Source: an uncultured Lachnospiraceae bacterium (lineage in GTDB: Bacteria; Bacillota; Clostridia; Lachnospirales; Lachnospiraceae). Taken from it: a stretch of DNA of 64,000 nucleotides. The notes below the pieces were generated by a model. It was not told the origin of the DNA and searched no databases. It saw only the letters and a program-made list of their open reading frames with translations. The stretch spans positions 1-64,000 of the forward strand of contig CAJOFQ010000003.1 of assembly GCA_905233955.1 (NCBI GenBank), written 5' to 3'. Shown here in pieces: positions 1 through 7,895 of the stretch; positions within the stretch are counted from its first letter, which is position 1, and every line of letters starts with the position of its first letter. The translations under genes were made by a program, and so were the position numbers.

Positions 1-431
1 AAAAACAGATCACACATTGGCGGAAGGGATCTTCGTCCTAAAAACAATGGAAAATATGGCTTTTTCACAGCAGTTCTTACATCATAGATCAGTTGGTCGT
101 CGTCACTGCTTAATGCAACTACAAATACAGCATCCTGTAAATAATATCGATTAGTAACATAAGTTCTTTCAAAGTCTCCATTACTCTTATATTTTCTGGC
201 TGTATGGTAATCTCTCAAGATTTGACCTACCTGATCAATTCGAACTGCAAAGTCAAGATTATTCAATCTAATTATTTTTTCATCCTCATCGCGACGATAA
301 CCCAGTCCAGCAGCAATCATTCCAATTACGCCACTTTTTGACGGATGTGTATCAGTGTGACGTGTTTCAAAGTGAGAATCTGTTCCCCAAGACTGCAGCG
401 GACCTGAAAACTTCAATAAGATTGTTTTCAA
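1..431 (-). CDS. cas5e: Cas5e (CasD), Cascade subunit, 3' end beyond window
   Basis: Backbone subunit of the type I-E Cascade complex that holds the 5' handle of the crRNA. I translated the reverse strand by hand: it begins with residues MKTILLKFSGPLQSWG, the Cas5 N-terminal beta strand with its LQSWG motif, and continues through FETRHTDTHPSKSGVIGM, LRDYHTA, TNRYYLQDA and LFLGRRSLPP, all typical of Cas5e in the same order. The start is TTG at 431, preceded at about 6 bases by AGGTGG; no ATG is available nearby. It follows cas7e by 15 bases in the same operon. About 143 codons are visible and the reading frame is open at the left edge, so the C-terminal part and any following cas6e, cas1 and cas2 are outside the window. 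Confidence 0.93.
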   Translation of the reverse strand, partial: MKTILLKFSGPLQSWGTDSHFETRHTDTHPSKSGVIGMIAAGLGYRRDEDEKIIRLNNLDFAVRIDQVGQILRDYHTARKYKSNGDFERTYVTNRYYLQDAVFVVALSSDDDQLIYDVRTAVKKPYFPLFLGRRSLPPMCDLF

Positions 432-446
432 ATTAACCACCTGCCT

Positions 447-1508
447 TTACAGAAGCTCTTCTATAACTCTTGAAAAATCATTTAATAGTACTGTAATATT
501 ATCCTCCTCAGTAGCCCACTCAGGTTTTTCGATCTCATTTTGAACAATATACAGAGTTTTAAGTGGAGCCTGAACATATTTTTCTGTCTTTGTCACTTCG
601 TCAAACAATCGTTCAATAGATGGAATAACATTTCCGGTATGTGATTTTACTGGCGTTTCATATGCAGTAACCAGATTTACCGGTCTGTCACTACGGATAT
701 TGATCATAAGCATTTGTGGAAGAGTCTGATTTGCAAATGTATTCGATTTACCTGTTGGCATTGAGTTTGCAAAAGCTTCAATAAATGACTTTGCTGCACC
801 AATTGCTTGTTCTTTATCACTGAGTTGCCTTGTTAATTCATGCATTGCTATGTTGGCATATCTATATAAGGTAGATGAATTATATTCGATTGTTCCGAGC
901 ATTCCTGCGCCTGCGTTATCCTCTGGTGCCAAATCATCTACTGCGGTATAAAAATCAAATTCTGTATTTACTTCATGAGTTGATATCGCATGAGCAACCT
1001 GTACAGATGCATCCTCATTCATTGAAGGATCATCAGCAACCATTCTTCCAAACAAAGCAATGTCTACCGCCGGGTTATCGCTGAAAAGCTGCTTAATAAT
1101 TTTTTTATCTGTCTCACCATTAATAGCTGCTGCAGCTAACTTATCAGCCTGTTTTCTCCCAAGGAAAAACAGTGCCTTTGTTTTATGATCTTTTATCCCT
1201 ATCCCGGCCATATTGAAAATCTTCTCAGCCATCTTCATAGCATCTTCTTGTATAATAGAGGAATCTGCGGCGGTGATCCTGTCGGCCAAATATTTGATGA
1301 CATTCAAACTTCTGACACCTAAATCTTCTGAAGACTCTTCAATAAAATACTTCCTTATTGCCCTTTTCCACGACTGTGAACTAACCCTTGCACGCCTTAC
1401 ACCACCATAAATAGCCGTTTTCGGACTGCCAGTATCATCTCTGTTCACATTAGAAGGTGGGAGGGTCTGAATTACATGAATATCAATGTATAAACGCTTT
1501 TTATCCAT
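447..1508 (-). CDS. cas7e: Cas7e (CasC/Cse4), Cascade backbone
   Basis: The multicopy Cas7 subunit that forms the Cascade filament along the crRNA spacer. The protein is 353 residues, the usual length. Residues about 8-50 carry the family signature: IDIHVIQTLPPSNVNRDD, then TGSPKTAIYGGVRRARVSSQ followed by SWKRAIRK, the Cas7e RNA-binding N-terminal region. Later DNNAGAGMLGTIEYNSSTLYR-type sequence and the FANQTLPQM segment also match the family. The ATG at 1508 has AAGGAG six bases upstream. It lies 46 bases after cse2 and 15 bases before cas5e, in the standard I-E gene order. Nothing indicates damage. Confidence 0.96.
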   Translation of the reverse strand: MDKKRLYIDIHVIQTLPPSNVNRDDTGSPKTAIYGGVRRARVSSQSWKRAIRKYFIEESSEDLGVRSLNVIKYLADRITAADSSIIQEDAMKMAEKIFNMAGIGIKDHKTKALFFLGRKQADKLAAAAINGETDKKIIKQLFSDNPAVDIALFGRMVADDPSMNEDASVQVAHAISTHEVNTEFDFYTAVDDLAPEDNAGAGMLGTIEYNSSTLYRYANIAMHELTRQLSDKEQAIGAAKSFIEAFANSMPTGKSNTFANQTLPQMLMINIRSDRPVNLVTAYETPVKSHTGNVIPSIERLFDEVTKTEKYVQAPLKTLYIVQNEIEKPEWATEEDNITVLLNDFSRVIEELL

Positions 1509-1554
1509 TTTTTTCTCCTTTTTCTTGATAATTACTTGTTACCAATATCTATAA

Positions 1555-2145
1555 TCAACTATCTTTTTTTGGGAACTCTGGCTTATAATAGTCTTTTGCC
1601 CATTTTAAGCTAATTTGCTTATTTTTCCCTTTTTGATACCAAAACAGATCATTGGCAAGTGCAGGAAAGTTCACTGAAAAACCATTAAAGGCTTTTCCAA
1701 GTTTAAAAACTTGCCTAAGATGATAAGCAAATTCTTCAAATGTCAACGATGTAAGCATTGTGTTAAATCTCTTATCCAATGATGCAGTAGACTCTCCATC
1801 TACAATCCTTTGTTGCCTGATCTTTTGAAGTGAACTACCAATGCTCTTGTTCTCATCATCATTTGGCATCTTATTTGAACCCTGCTGACCTATTGCATAA
1901 AGCTGCAATGTTACAAATAATGCTTGCTCTTCATAACTAAGTGAGCCATTTCCCAAATATTCTTGAGGAATAAGCGGAAACAATATCGGCCAGACTCCTG
2001 TAGCAGCTTCATAGCTTTTTCCAATAGAATTACGAATTGCCGCAAGATTTCCCGCCATGTTTTTTTGTTCATGCGGACTGTTCAAATGAGTTATAACTGA
2101 CATCATTACTCCGTACACAGACGGCTTTTTACTTTCATTACTCAA
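1555..2145 (-). CDS. cse2: Cse2 (CasB), Cascade small subunit
   Basis: Small alpha-helical subunit of type I-E Cascade, present as a dimer on the belly of the complex, stabilising the R-loop. The protein is 196 residues, similar to other Cse2 proteins, and is identified by its short basic helical sequence (for example LAAIRNSIGKSYEAATGVWP and a C-terminal LFWYQKG segment) and by its position between cse1 and cas7e. Translation starts at TTG 2145; the ribosome binding site GGGAGGTG is formed by the last codons of cse1, whose stop codon ends one base before this start. That coupling suggests tight co-translation with Cse1. Confidence 0.9.
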   Translation of the reverse strand: MSNESKKPSVYGVMMSVITHLNSPHEQKNMAGNLAAIRNSIGKSYEAATGVWPILFPLIPQEYLGNGSLSYEEQALFVTLQLYAIGQQGSNKMPNDDENKSIGSSLQKIRQQRIVDGESTASLDKRFNTMLTSLTFEEFAYHLRQVFKLGKAFNGFSVNFPALANDLFWYQKGKNKQISLKWAKDYYKPEFPKKDS

Positions 2146-2146
2146 G

Positions 2147-3889
2147 CTACACCTCCCTACCTAATTTTTTATTAACCATATTTACAAATTTCCAATATTT
2201 AGTAGCCACATTCTCAATTCTCCCTTCATTTTCTTTTCCCGTCAAATCTCTAACATAACAGTTCTCAAACAAATCCTCTCCTCTTCGTAACACCATATTT
2301 CTTAATTGCAAATACCATTCTTTTATCTTTGTTTCTTTTGGATCATCGGGTTGAATTTGTGAAAGCCATTCTTTAAATACCGGATCAATGATCGAATACA
2401 TATTACCGGTTTCTCTGGATATAAACCCATCTGCAATCGGATCAGCAGGATTTTTAATTTTTAAATTCCTGATCTCACATATTCCTCTAAGGTAATTTTT
2501 AAATATACCAGAAACGACTTCTTTTGTAACTTCTACAGCATCATTAATCCTGATTACCCATCCATCAGAATCAGTATCTGTAATAACCAGATCATTAATC
2601 TGAAAACTGTCTGAAATCTCATCTACAGGTAGCCAAGAAGTTGCATTACCATCTGATTCCATACTGACACCAACCAAATCCGTCCATCTGCTTCCTGTAG
2701 ATTTTGCCAATCTATGATATTGTTCAAATATTCCTGGCTGACGATGCTTTATATCTCCTTCCGCAGAAACTCTCATTGCAATAATTCCAAAGGATCTCCA
2801 TAATGATCGTTCTGCTAAATGTTTCCTTGGAGTAAAACAGTTTTTGCTTGGTCCACTGTCGTTCCACCTCCATAAGGTCATAGGTTCAATAGACTTTTCC
2901 GTATGTTCTACTTCCGGCAGCTTAACAACATTGATCTCAACAGGCCCCGAAAGATCTATCTCCGGGTCAATATACACTGCCCTACTCCAATTTGTATACA
3001 ATTCTGCAAGATTATCGATAAATCTTCCCTGACATAACCGGTGAACAACATCGCTTCCACTTGCTTCCCAGCAAGGCCTGTGAATTCTTCCATTAAACTC
3101 TTGTTTATCGTCAGGAAGCACAGGCATATAGTTCATAACTAGTGTTTCAAAAACAGTACTACCCTTAAGAAAAACACCTCCCAGGTCAAACAACCATCCT
3201 TTTGATGATCTCTGGTCTGTACGAGTCAATGATACTTTGTCCGCAAGCCCTGAATAACCTTGAAACATTAAAAACCACCTGATAAATTCAGCTGGAGACT
3301 GAATATCTTTTATGCTTCTTTTCCCAATCATTCTATTAGCAACAGGAGAGAATAAAGCTATCTTGTTTTCACTTTCTGATATTGTACGATTTATATTTTT
3401 CCCATATATAGATGTCGGTTTGTTTTTCTTAGGAATGCGCTCCATTATTCCTTCCATATCTTTATAGTTCACCTGATAAAATGGATACTTATCATCAAGA
3501 AAATAAAAATGATCTCGCCATTTTTCAAGATAATTGAAAAGTACATCAGGAAAAAACCCGTATGAGTACAGCTGCTCCCAAGACTCAGCAACAGCAAAAC
3601 TATAATCTTCCAGATCATCCTCATCTACAGGCTCTGTCTGTACCCATTGATCATTCAGACTGATTCCAGGCAATATATTTCCTTGATAATCAAATCTTGA
3701 AAACACCGTCTGAATAACAGACAATAACAATCTCATTACAGCAAAATTTTGTGTTTCCATTTCCCCTGCCAGGGAATAATACTTGCCTGCATTTTGGAAA
3801 AAATCCAGCATAGATATATCTATTCTCTCTCCGGATTTTTCAACCAAAACTGACACCCATGGTTCATCCAACAGATTAAATCTTCCCAT
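2147..3889 (-). CDS. cse1: Cse1 (CasA), Cascade large subunit
   Basis: Large subunit of type I-E Cascade; it recognises the PAM, opens the target DNA and recruits Cas3. The protein is 580 residues. It opens with the family signature FNLLDEPWVSVLV (residues 4-16), followed by ETQNFAVMRLLLSVIQTVF near residue 45-65 and the mid-region LFDLGGVFLKGSTVFETLVM. The ATG at 3889 overlaps the cas3 end by 14 bases and has GAGGAAG about six bases upstream inside cas3. The gene is intact. The order cas3, cse1, cse2, cas7e, cas5e is the classical I-E arrangement. Confidence 0.95.
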   Translation of the reverse strand: MGRFNLLDEPWVSVLVEKSGERIDISMLDFFQNAGKYYSLAGEMETQNFAVMRLLLSVIQTVFSRFDYQGNILPGISLNDQWVQTEPVDEDDLEDYSFAVAESWEQLYSYGFFPDVLFNYLEKWRDHFYFLDDKYPFYQVNYKDMEGIMERIPKKNKPTSIYGKNINRTISESENKIALFSPVANRMIGKRSIKDIQSPAEFIRWFLMFQGYSGLADKVSLTRTDQRSSKGWLFDLGGVFLKGSTVFETLVMNYMPVLPDDKQEFNGRIHRPCWEASGSDVVHRLCQGRFIDNLAELYTNWSRAVYIDPEIDLSGPVEINVVKLPEVEHTEKSIEPMTLWRWNDSGPSKNCFTPRKHLAERSLWRSFGIIAMRVSAEGDIKHRQPGIFEQYHRLAKSTGSRWTDLVGVSMESDGNATSWLPVDEISDSFQINDLVITDTDSDGWVIRINDAVEVTKEVVSGIFKNYLRGICEIRNLKIKNPADPIADGFISRETGNMYSIIDPVFKEWLSQIQPDDPKETKIKEWYLQLRNMVLRRGEDLFENCYVRDLTGKENEGRIENVATKYWKFVNMVNKKLGREV

Positions 3890-6659
3890 ATATGTCTTCC
3901 TCTCGTAACCCTAATTCTCTGTCATATTTTAATTGGATACCGTTTAATTCAAAGCATCCGTTTTCATCAAAAATGATTCCCAAAGTTCCTTTTAACCAAG
4001 GCTGATTCTGCCAATCTGGTAAATATTCCAAATTATATTTTTCAAGGAACTTAATTGTATCCTCAACACCTTTTTTATTAGTGACATAATTTGGAAGACG
4101 AATAGTCTGTTTGGCCAGATTTCTTGCAACCTGCGACTCACTGATCCTTCCGGAAATATCTTCCCGAGTATCAAATGTTCCGTAACCATTCCCTATCTTT
4201 TTTACAACAATGACTTCGATTGTTTCCATAATATCTCTGACCTGGGCAGCCGCCATCTCGTCGCTGTTTGAATGATCAGGATTTTTCAACCATGAAATTA
4301 AGTTATATCTATCCGGGTTGATCACTCTATAAGGTTTTTTTATACGATAGGTCAAAGCTTTATTCTTCTGATTATCTTGCTGGCTATTCTTATAATCAAG
4401 GCTTTCCTGATATACACTCATAAGTTCTTTTGCAAGACACAGTTCTTCATCTCCATATACTTTATTGATCAGTATTGGTATGTCAGAAGGAATCCTTATT
4501 ATATCTGGAAGATAATACTGGGTTCGTATTAGATAATACTTCCCATAAATTCGCTCTGAACCCTTTTCAAAATCCAAACAATCACTTGTCCCCATGATAT
4601 ATACAACAGGCTCCTTGTGCTTTACAGGCCTTGTAATATCGTGTCTTTGAAGCCTCCCTATCCTTTGAAGCAATAAATCTATGGGACAAAGATCGGTAAT
4701 CAGGACATCCAGATCAATATCAAGCGACTGCTCTATCACCTGAGTTCCGATTATAATTTTTTTATTTGGCCGCTTACCCCCTTTCCCGATCATACTAACC
4801 ATATTAGATTCCTTATCTACCCGATCTGTGGTAATAAATGAAGAATGCAATACATCAACTATGTTATCTCCGAAATAATCTTTGCATATTTCTCCCAGCC
4901 TCTGAGCTTTTCTAACCGTGTTTACAATTATGCCAACGATGCCTCCCCCGTCCAATAACCCGGCAATTTGTTCAAGCAATTCTTCCTCTTTTAGCTTATA
5001 AACATGCACAATTTTATCTTCTGTATGAGAAGACTCGCTCTCAACTCTAACCTCTTTTCCTTCTGTATAGCTGATCAGAGGATAGCAATTTTCTGACATC
5101 ATCTCTGGAAAGCTTATTTCACGACGCTTCTTCCCCATTCCGTTTAGATATGCTGTTATCAGGTCTTTCCTCTTGTCTGATGGTAAAGTAGCAGAGACGA
5201 GAATAACCGGAGTACCATACGCACCCATCCATCGGATTGCTTCTTCCAGGTATTGCTGCATATAGACATCGTAAGCATGTACTTCATCTATTATAACAAC
5301 CTTCTTACTGAAGCCCAAGTGCCTTAGCGCCAAATGTTTTTGTTTGAGTGCGGCAAGCAGGAAACCATCTACCGTCCCCACCACAAAATCATCGAGGGAT
5401 GTCTTTTTTCTTCCTGAAAACCATTCGTTTACATAAACGCTTCCGTTTGTCTTATCATCAATATTGATATCTTGCGGCGGTATAACTCCTCTCAAGCTGT
5501 CCATATCCTTATTCAAGGCAGCCTTTCCATGACATAATCTTAAAGATTGACTTACACCATAATCGTCAGTTATTTTATTCAACCACTCATACACCCTTCC
5601 AAACATACCGTTTGAAGTTGCCTGAGTAGGTAATCCAAAAAACAGACCACTACTTCCTGTTTTTGCTGCAACTATTTCTACTGCAGCAAGTGCTGCTTCG
5701 GTTTTACCGAGTCCCATGGGCGCTTCCAGAATTATAATTCCAGGATTTTTGATTTGACTAACTGTTTGATATACAGTTCTCTGAAAATCCCTTGGTTCAA
5801 ATCCAAAACGACGAACAAATAATTCATCCATGACAGGATAACTATGCAGCTGAAGCGGTAGGTTTTCACCCCATAATCTAATACCATTTCTATATCTGGA
5901 AGCACAGTCTATAGAACATTCTGAATCAATGTCTATGAGTGGAAAAAAATCACTATTACTTGCAATCCAATCTGCCATAATCAAAAGACCCAAATAGATC
6001 ACTTGCGCCGGCTGGGATATCATAGGCAATTTTTCCACGCTGCCAAACCCACTCTCTTCTAATGCCCAATGAAAAATAGCACCTTGGACCTTCTTCCATT
6101 TATCGTACATTTCTGAGTTGTTATCTTCACTTTGAAAATAATTTGCAGTATATGCTGTCTGAAATTCAATTGAATCCGAATCATCTACTGGCTTGCCGTG
6201 ATGTCCTCCAACAATTGAGCCAATATCATTCCTTACATGAAATACATTCTCTAACAAGAATTCTCCGGCAATCGAATGATGTGATTTCCCAGGATCAGCA
6301 AGAGTCAATGAGGATATCCCCAAAAAGCCCGCTAGTTCCAATTTATCCAGCAGCATTTTATCCAGATCCGGTGAATTGTTAAATCCTTTTTGTATCTGAA
6401 ATGCAGGAGTTGCTTTTCCAATATCATGAATGGCCCCAAGGAATGCAGCCAGATTTACTGCTATTTCATCATCAGAAATGCTTATAGAGTTGATACAGAA
6501 CTGTCTCTGGCTGTGGCTGAGCCAACTTGTCCACAGCCATCTGGAAACATTCATAGTATCTTTCAGATGCACTACCAATGGCAACCAGTAAAACCTGCTG
6601 TCTCTTTCTTCTTTTTTTGCCCATAATGATGTAATTGACTTATCAAAATAATTATTCAT
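3876..6659 (-). CDS. cas3: Cas3 helicase-nuclease, type I
   Basis: Nuclease-helicase recruited by Cascade to degrade invading DNA. The N-terminal HD nuclease is marked by LPLVVHLKDT, GAIHDIGKATPAF, a SHHS motif and GGHHGKP. The SF2 helicase follows with Walker A APMGLGKTEAAL, the DEVH box (VVIIDEVHAYD), the VSATLP motif and QRIGRLQRH. I chose the ATG at 6659 (927 residues); a TTG at 6692 would add 11 residues but has no better ribosome binding site. No strong Shine-Dalgarno is seen at either start, which is unlike the other cas genes here. It is the first gene of the operon and its upstream region overlaps a helix-turn-helix remnant on the opposite strand. Confidence 0.95.
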   Translation of the reverse strand: MNNYFDKSITSLWAKKEERDSRFYWLPLVVHLKDTMNVSRWLWTSWLSHSQRQFCINSISISDDEIAVNLAAFLGAIHDIGKATPAFQIQKGFNNSPDLDKMLLDKLELAGFLGISSLTLADPGKSHHSIAGEFLLENVFHVRNDIGSIVGGHHGKPVDDSDSIEFQTAYTANYFQSEDNNSEMYDKWKKVQGAIFHWALEESGFGSVEKLPMISQPAQVIYLGLLIMADWIASNSDFFPLIDIDSECSIDCASRYRNGIRLWGENLPLQLHSYPVMDELFVRRFGFEPRDFQRTVYQTVSQIKNPGIIILEAPMGLGKTEAALAAVEIVAAKTGSSGLFFGLPTQATSNGMFGRVYEWLNKITDDYGVSQSLRLCHGKAALNKDMDSLRGVIPPQDINIDDKTNGSVYVNEWFSGRKKTSLDDFVVGTVDGFLLAALKQKHLALRHLGFSKKVVIIDEVHAYDVYMQQYLEEAIRWMGAYGTPVILVSATLPSDKRKDLITAYLNGMGKKRREISFPEMMSENCYPLISYTEGKEVRVESESSHTEDKIVHVYKLKEEELLEQIAGLLDGGGIVGIIVNTVRKAQRLGEICKDYFGDNIVDVLHSSFITTDRVDKESNMVSMIGKGGKRPNKKIIIGTQVIEQSLDIDLDVLITDLCPIDLLLQRIGRLQRHDITRPVKHKEPVVYIMGTSDCLDFEKGSERIYGKYYLIRTQYYLPDIIRIPSDIPILINKVYGDEELCLAKELMSVYQESLDYKNSQQDNQKNKALTYRIKKPYRVINPDRYNLISWLKNPDHSNSDEMAAAQVRDIMETIEVIVVKKIGNGYGTFDTREDISGRISESQVARNLAKQTIRLPNYVTNKKGVEDTIKFLEKYNLEYLPDWQNQPWLKGTLGIIFDENGCFELNGIQLKYDRELGLREEDIYGKI

Positions 6660-6717
6660 TTTTCTACTCAAAAAATCCAAAGATCTTGACAATTATTTCA
6701 ACGAGGCTTCTGATAGC

Positions 6718-6723
6718 ATTATA
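6718..6723 (-). promoter_or_regulatory. Candidate -10 box for the cas operon
   Basis: On the reverse strand there is an exact TATAAT preceded by TCTC, placing a start of transcription near 6711, about 50 bases before the cas3 ATG at 6659. No good -35 hexamer lies 16-18 bases upstream (AATTCA is the nearest), so strength is uncertain. The element lies inside the helix-turn-helix remnant and downstream of a leftward terminator, an arrangement that would give the cas genes an insulated transcript. Confidence 0.4.
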
Positions 6724-6771
6724 GAGACTACACTTTCTGCTGAATTATCTCATCTGATAGAGGTCTCGGGT

Positions 6772-6806
6772 AAAAAACCCGCCGAAATATTCCGACGGGC
6801 GGGTTT
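6772..6806 (-). terminator. Intrinsic terminator, leftward
   Basis: Inverted repeat AAACCCGCC (6775-6783) with GGCGGGTTT (6798-6806), loop 14. Read leftward, the second arm runs into six T residues (complement of the A run at 6772-6777), the form of a rho-independent terminator for the leftward gene at 7045-7416. Read rightward the T run is only three. It is embedded in the coding frame of the helix-turn-helix remnant. Confidence 0.6.
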
Positions 6807-7044
6807 GGACAAAGCTTACGGATATGATATCCTTTCCGGTAAACGCAATCCATCCAGGGACAAGGTTCTCGCTGTATTATTTGCTCTTGAGCTTTCAGAT
6901 TCGAACATTCAAAAACTTTTAAAGTCGTGCGGTTATCCGCCGCTTTATGCCAAAAACATGCGTGATGCCGTAATTCTTTTCTGTCTGAATAGACACATAG
7001 ACCTCGCCGATACCAATGAGACATTATTTGATATGGGTTTAGAT

Positions 7045-7416
7045 CTAATTGGGTGAATCCTTTTTATCTCCGTTACCTGTTAGAATAGATACCAATGCAA
7101 GGACGGCATTTATCAGACACCAGCCAGCCCAAATACGCAGATCTGAGTAGCTTCCAGCCAGTATAAATCCAAACAATGCACCCAGTGCAAATAACACTAT
7201 CAGAGCAATATTTCCGCCTTTTCCGGTACTTTTTCTGGTAACTATTGAAACTATACCTCCAGCGAGAAGCATAACTGCAACTATAACACCTGCACTTCCG
7301 GATATTTCTCCGTTTTCTTCAAGTGTATTAGAAATACCAGCGGCACATGACTGCAGCGTTACAAAGAAAAACATAATAATACTTATGATCCCGGCAACCA
7401 ATTTCCAGATTTTCAT
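7045..7416 (-). CDS. Small conserved membrane protein, function unknown
   Basis: A 123-residue integral membrane protein with about four hydrophobic segments: residues 5-25 (ending in LQSCAAG), 42-60, 70-90 and 96-115. The motifs EENGEISGSAGVIVAVMLLA, GGNIALIVLFALGAL and GSYSDLRIWAGWCLINAVLA resemble a widespread uncharacterised Firmicute membrane family; I know no function. The ATG at 7416 has a strong GGAGGGAG ribosome binding site. A TATAAT element sits about 50 bases upstream on the reverse strand (near 7467-7472) without a clear -35. The gene is monocistronic, ending in the terminator at 6772-6806. Confidence 0.75.
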   Translation of the reverse strand: MKIWKLVAGIISIIMFFFVTLQSCAAGISNTLEENGEISGSAGVIVAVMLLAGGIVSIVTRKSTGKGGNIALIVLFALGALFGFILAGSYSDLRIWAGWCLINAVLALVSILTGNGDKKDSPN

Positions 7417-7589
7417 CGCACTCTCCCTCCATAGATTTTAGTTCGTTTCATAACCTTTATAAGCATTATATACGACTCATAATCATTAATCGTCTGCTCT
7501 AAGCCGACTTTTTTACATAAAACTATTTTGCTCCTTCGTCCCGAGCTATGTAAACTATTAAACTGGACTATACTGATAATACTAATTCA

Positions 7590-7618
7590 TTGATAATTAT
7601 TCAATAATATGCTAGAAT
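7590..7618 (+). promoter_or_regulatory. Sigma-A type promoter for the 54-residue ORF
   Basis: TTGATA at 7590-7595 and TAGAAT at 7613-7618 with a 17-base spacer ending in ATGC, so the -10 is partly extended. It points to the small gene at 7665 with a leader of about 40 bases. The rest of the 7417-7664 interval is AT-rich and holds nothing else I recognise. Confidence 0.6.
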
Positions 7619-7664
7619 TTAACGAATTTAAATTTTCAGATTTTTTCAAGGTGGTTAGCATTAT

Positions 7665-7829
7665 ATGAAAATGAAGAATGATGACATTAGTGTTTTTAAA
7701 AGTTATTTGAGAAGACTTCTCCACGATTTAATGGAGATAGAAAAAGCCAAGGAAAAAGGGGATGATAAAAAGGCTGATGAGCTTTTAAAAAATCTTATAG
7801 AGGATACAAAAAAAGGTCTTGAGGATTGA
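7665..7829 (+). CDS. 54-residue charged helical protein, unknown
   Basis: A short gene read by eye. The product begins MKMKNDDISVFKSYLRRLLH and ends in KNLIEDTKKGLED. It is rich in Lys, Glu, Asp and Leu, predicted to be almost wholly helical with two amphipathic helices around a KEKGDDKKADE turn, and has no signal peptide or membrane segment. The ATG at 7665 is preceded by AAGGTGG at about nine bases, a good promoter lies at 7590-7618 and a strong terminator follows the stop by two bases. All three signals together support a real monocistronic gene. No family is recognised; a small regulator or toxin-antitoxin component is possible but not shown. Confidence 0.7.
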   Translation: MKMKNDDISVFKSYLRRLLHDLMEIEKAKEKGDDKKADELLKNLIEDTKKGLED

Positions 7830-7831
7830 CT

Positions 7832-7864
7832 AAAAAATCGGGAATACATGATTCCCGATTTTTT
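7832..7864. terminator. Bidirectional intrinsic terminator
   Basis: Perfect 14-base inverted repeat, AAAAAATCGGGAAT at 7832-7845 and ATTCCCGATTTTTT at 7851-7864, with a five-base loop. A-run and T-run on both sides let it terminate the small rightward gene at 7665 and the leftward Ser-rich gene ending at 7896. Confidence 0.9.
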
Positions 7865-7895
7865 AATATATCTTTTGCTGATTACGGATGTACTA

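Larger units (their letters stand above)
6652..7056 (+). pseudogene. Helix-turn-helix regulator remnant lacking a start codon
   Basis: The frame is open from the stop codon at 6649-6651 and encodes about 134 codons: LLKKSKDLDNYFNEASDSII, then LSHLIEVSGKKPAEIFRRAG, then a helix-turn-helix LDKAYGYDILSGKRNPSRDK, and a C-terminal GYPPLYAKNMRDAVILF followed by NETLFDMG. This order is, from memory, that of a common Lachnospiraceae XRE-like regulator whose proteins start a few residues before the first listed segment. There is no ATG, GTG or TTG between 6652 and 6804; the first TTG (6805) falls inside the HTH and has no ribosome binding site. So the gene lacks only its extreme 5' end, exactly where cas3 begins. 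The 3' end overlaps the end of the opposite gene (7045-7416) by 12 bases. Alternative: a live gene using a rare start such as ATT at 6658. Confidence 0.6.

Noticed and set aside
3876..6692. TTG at 6692 as the cas3 start
   Set aside because: The 11 extra residues have no better ribosome binding site and the frame would overlap the promoter region more; the ATG at 6659 fits family length. It cannot be fully excluded.
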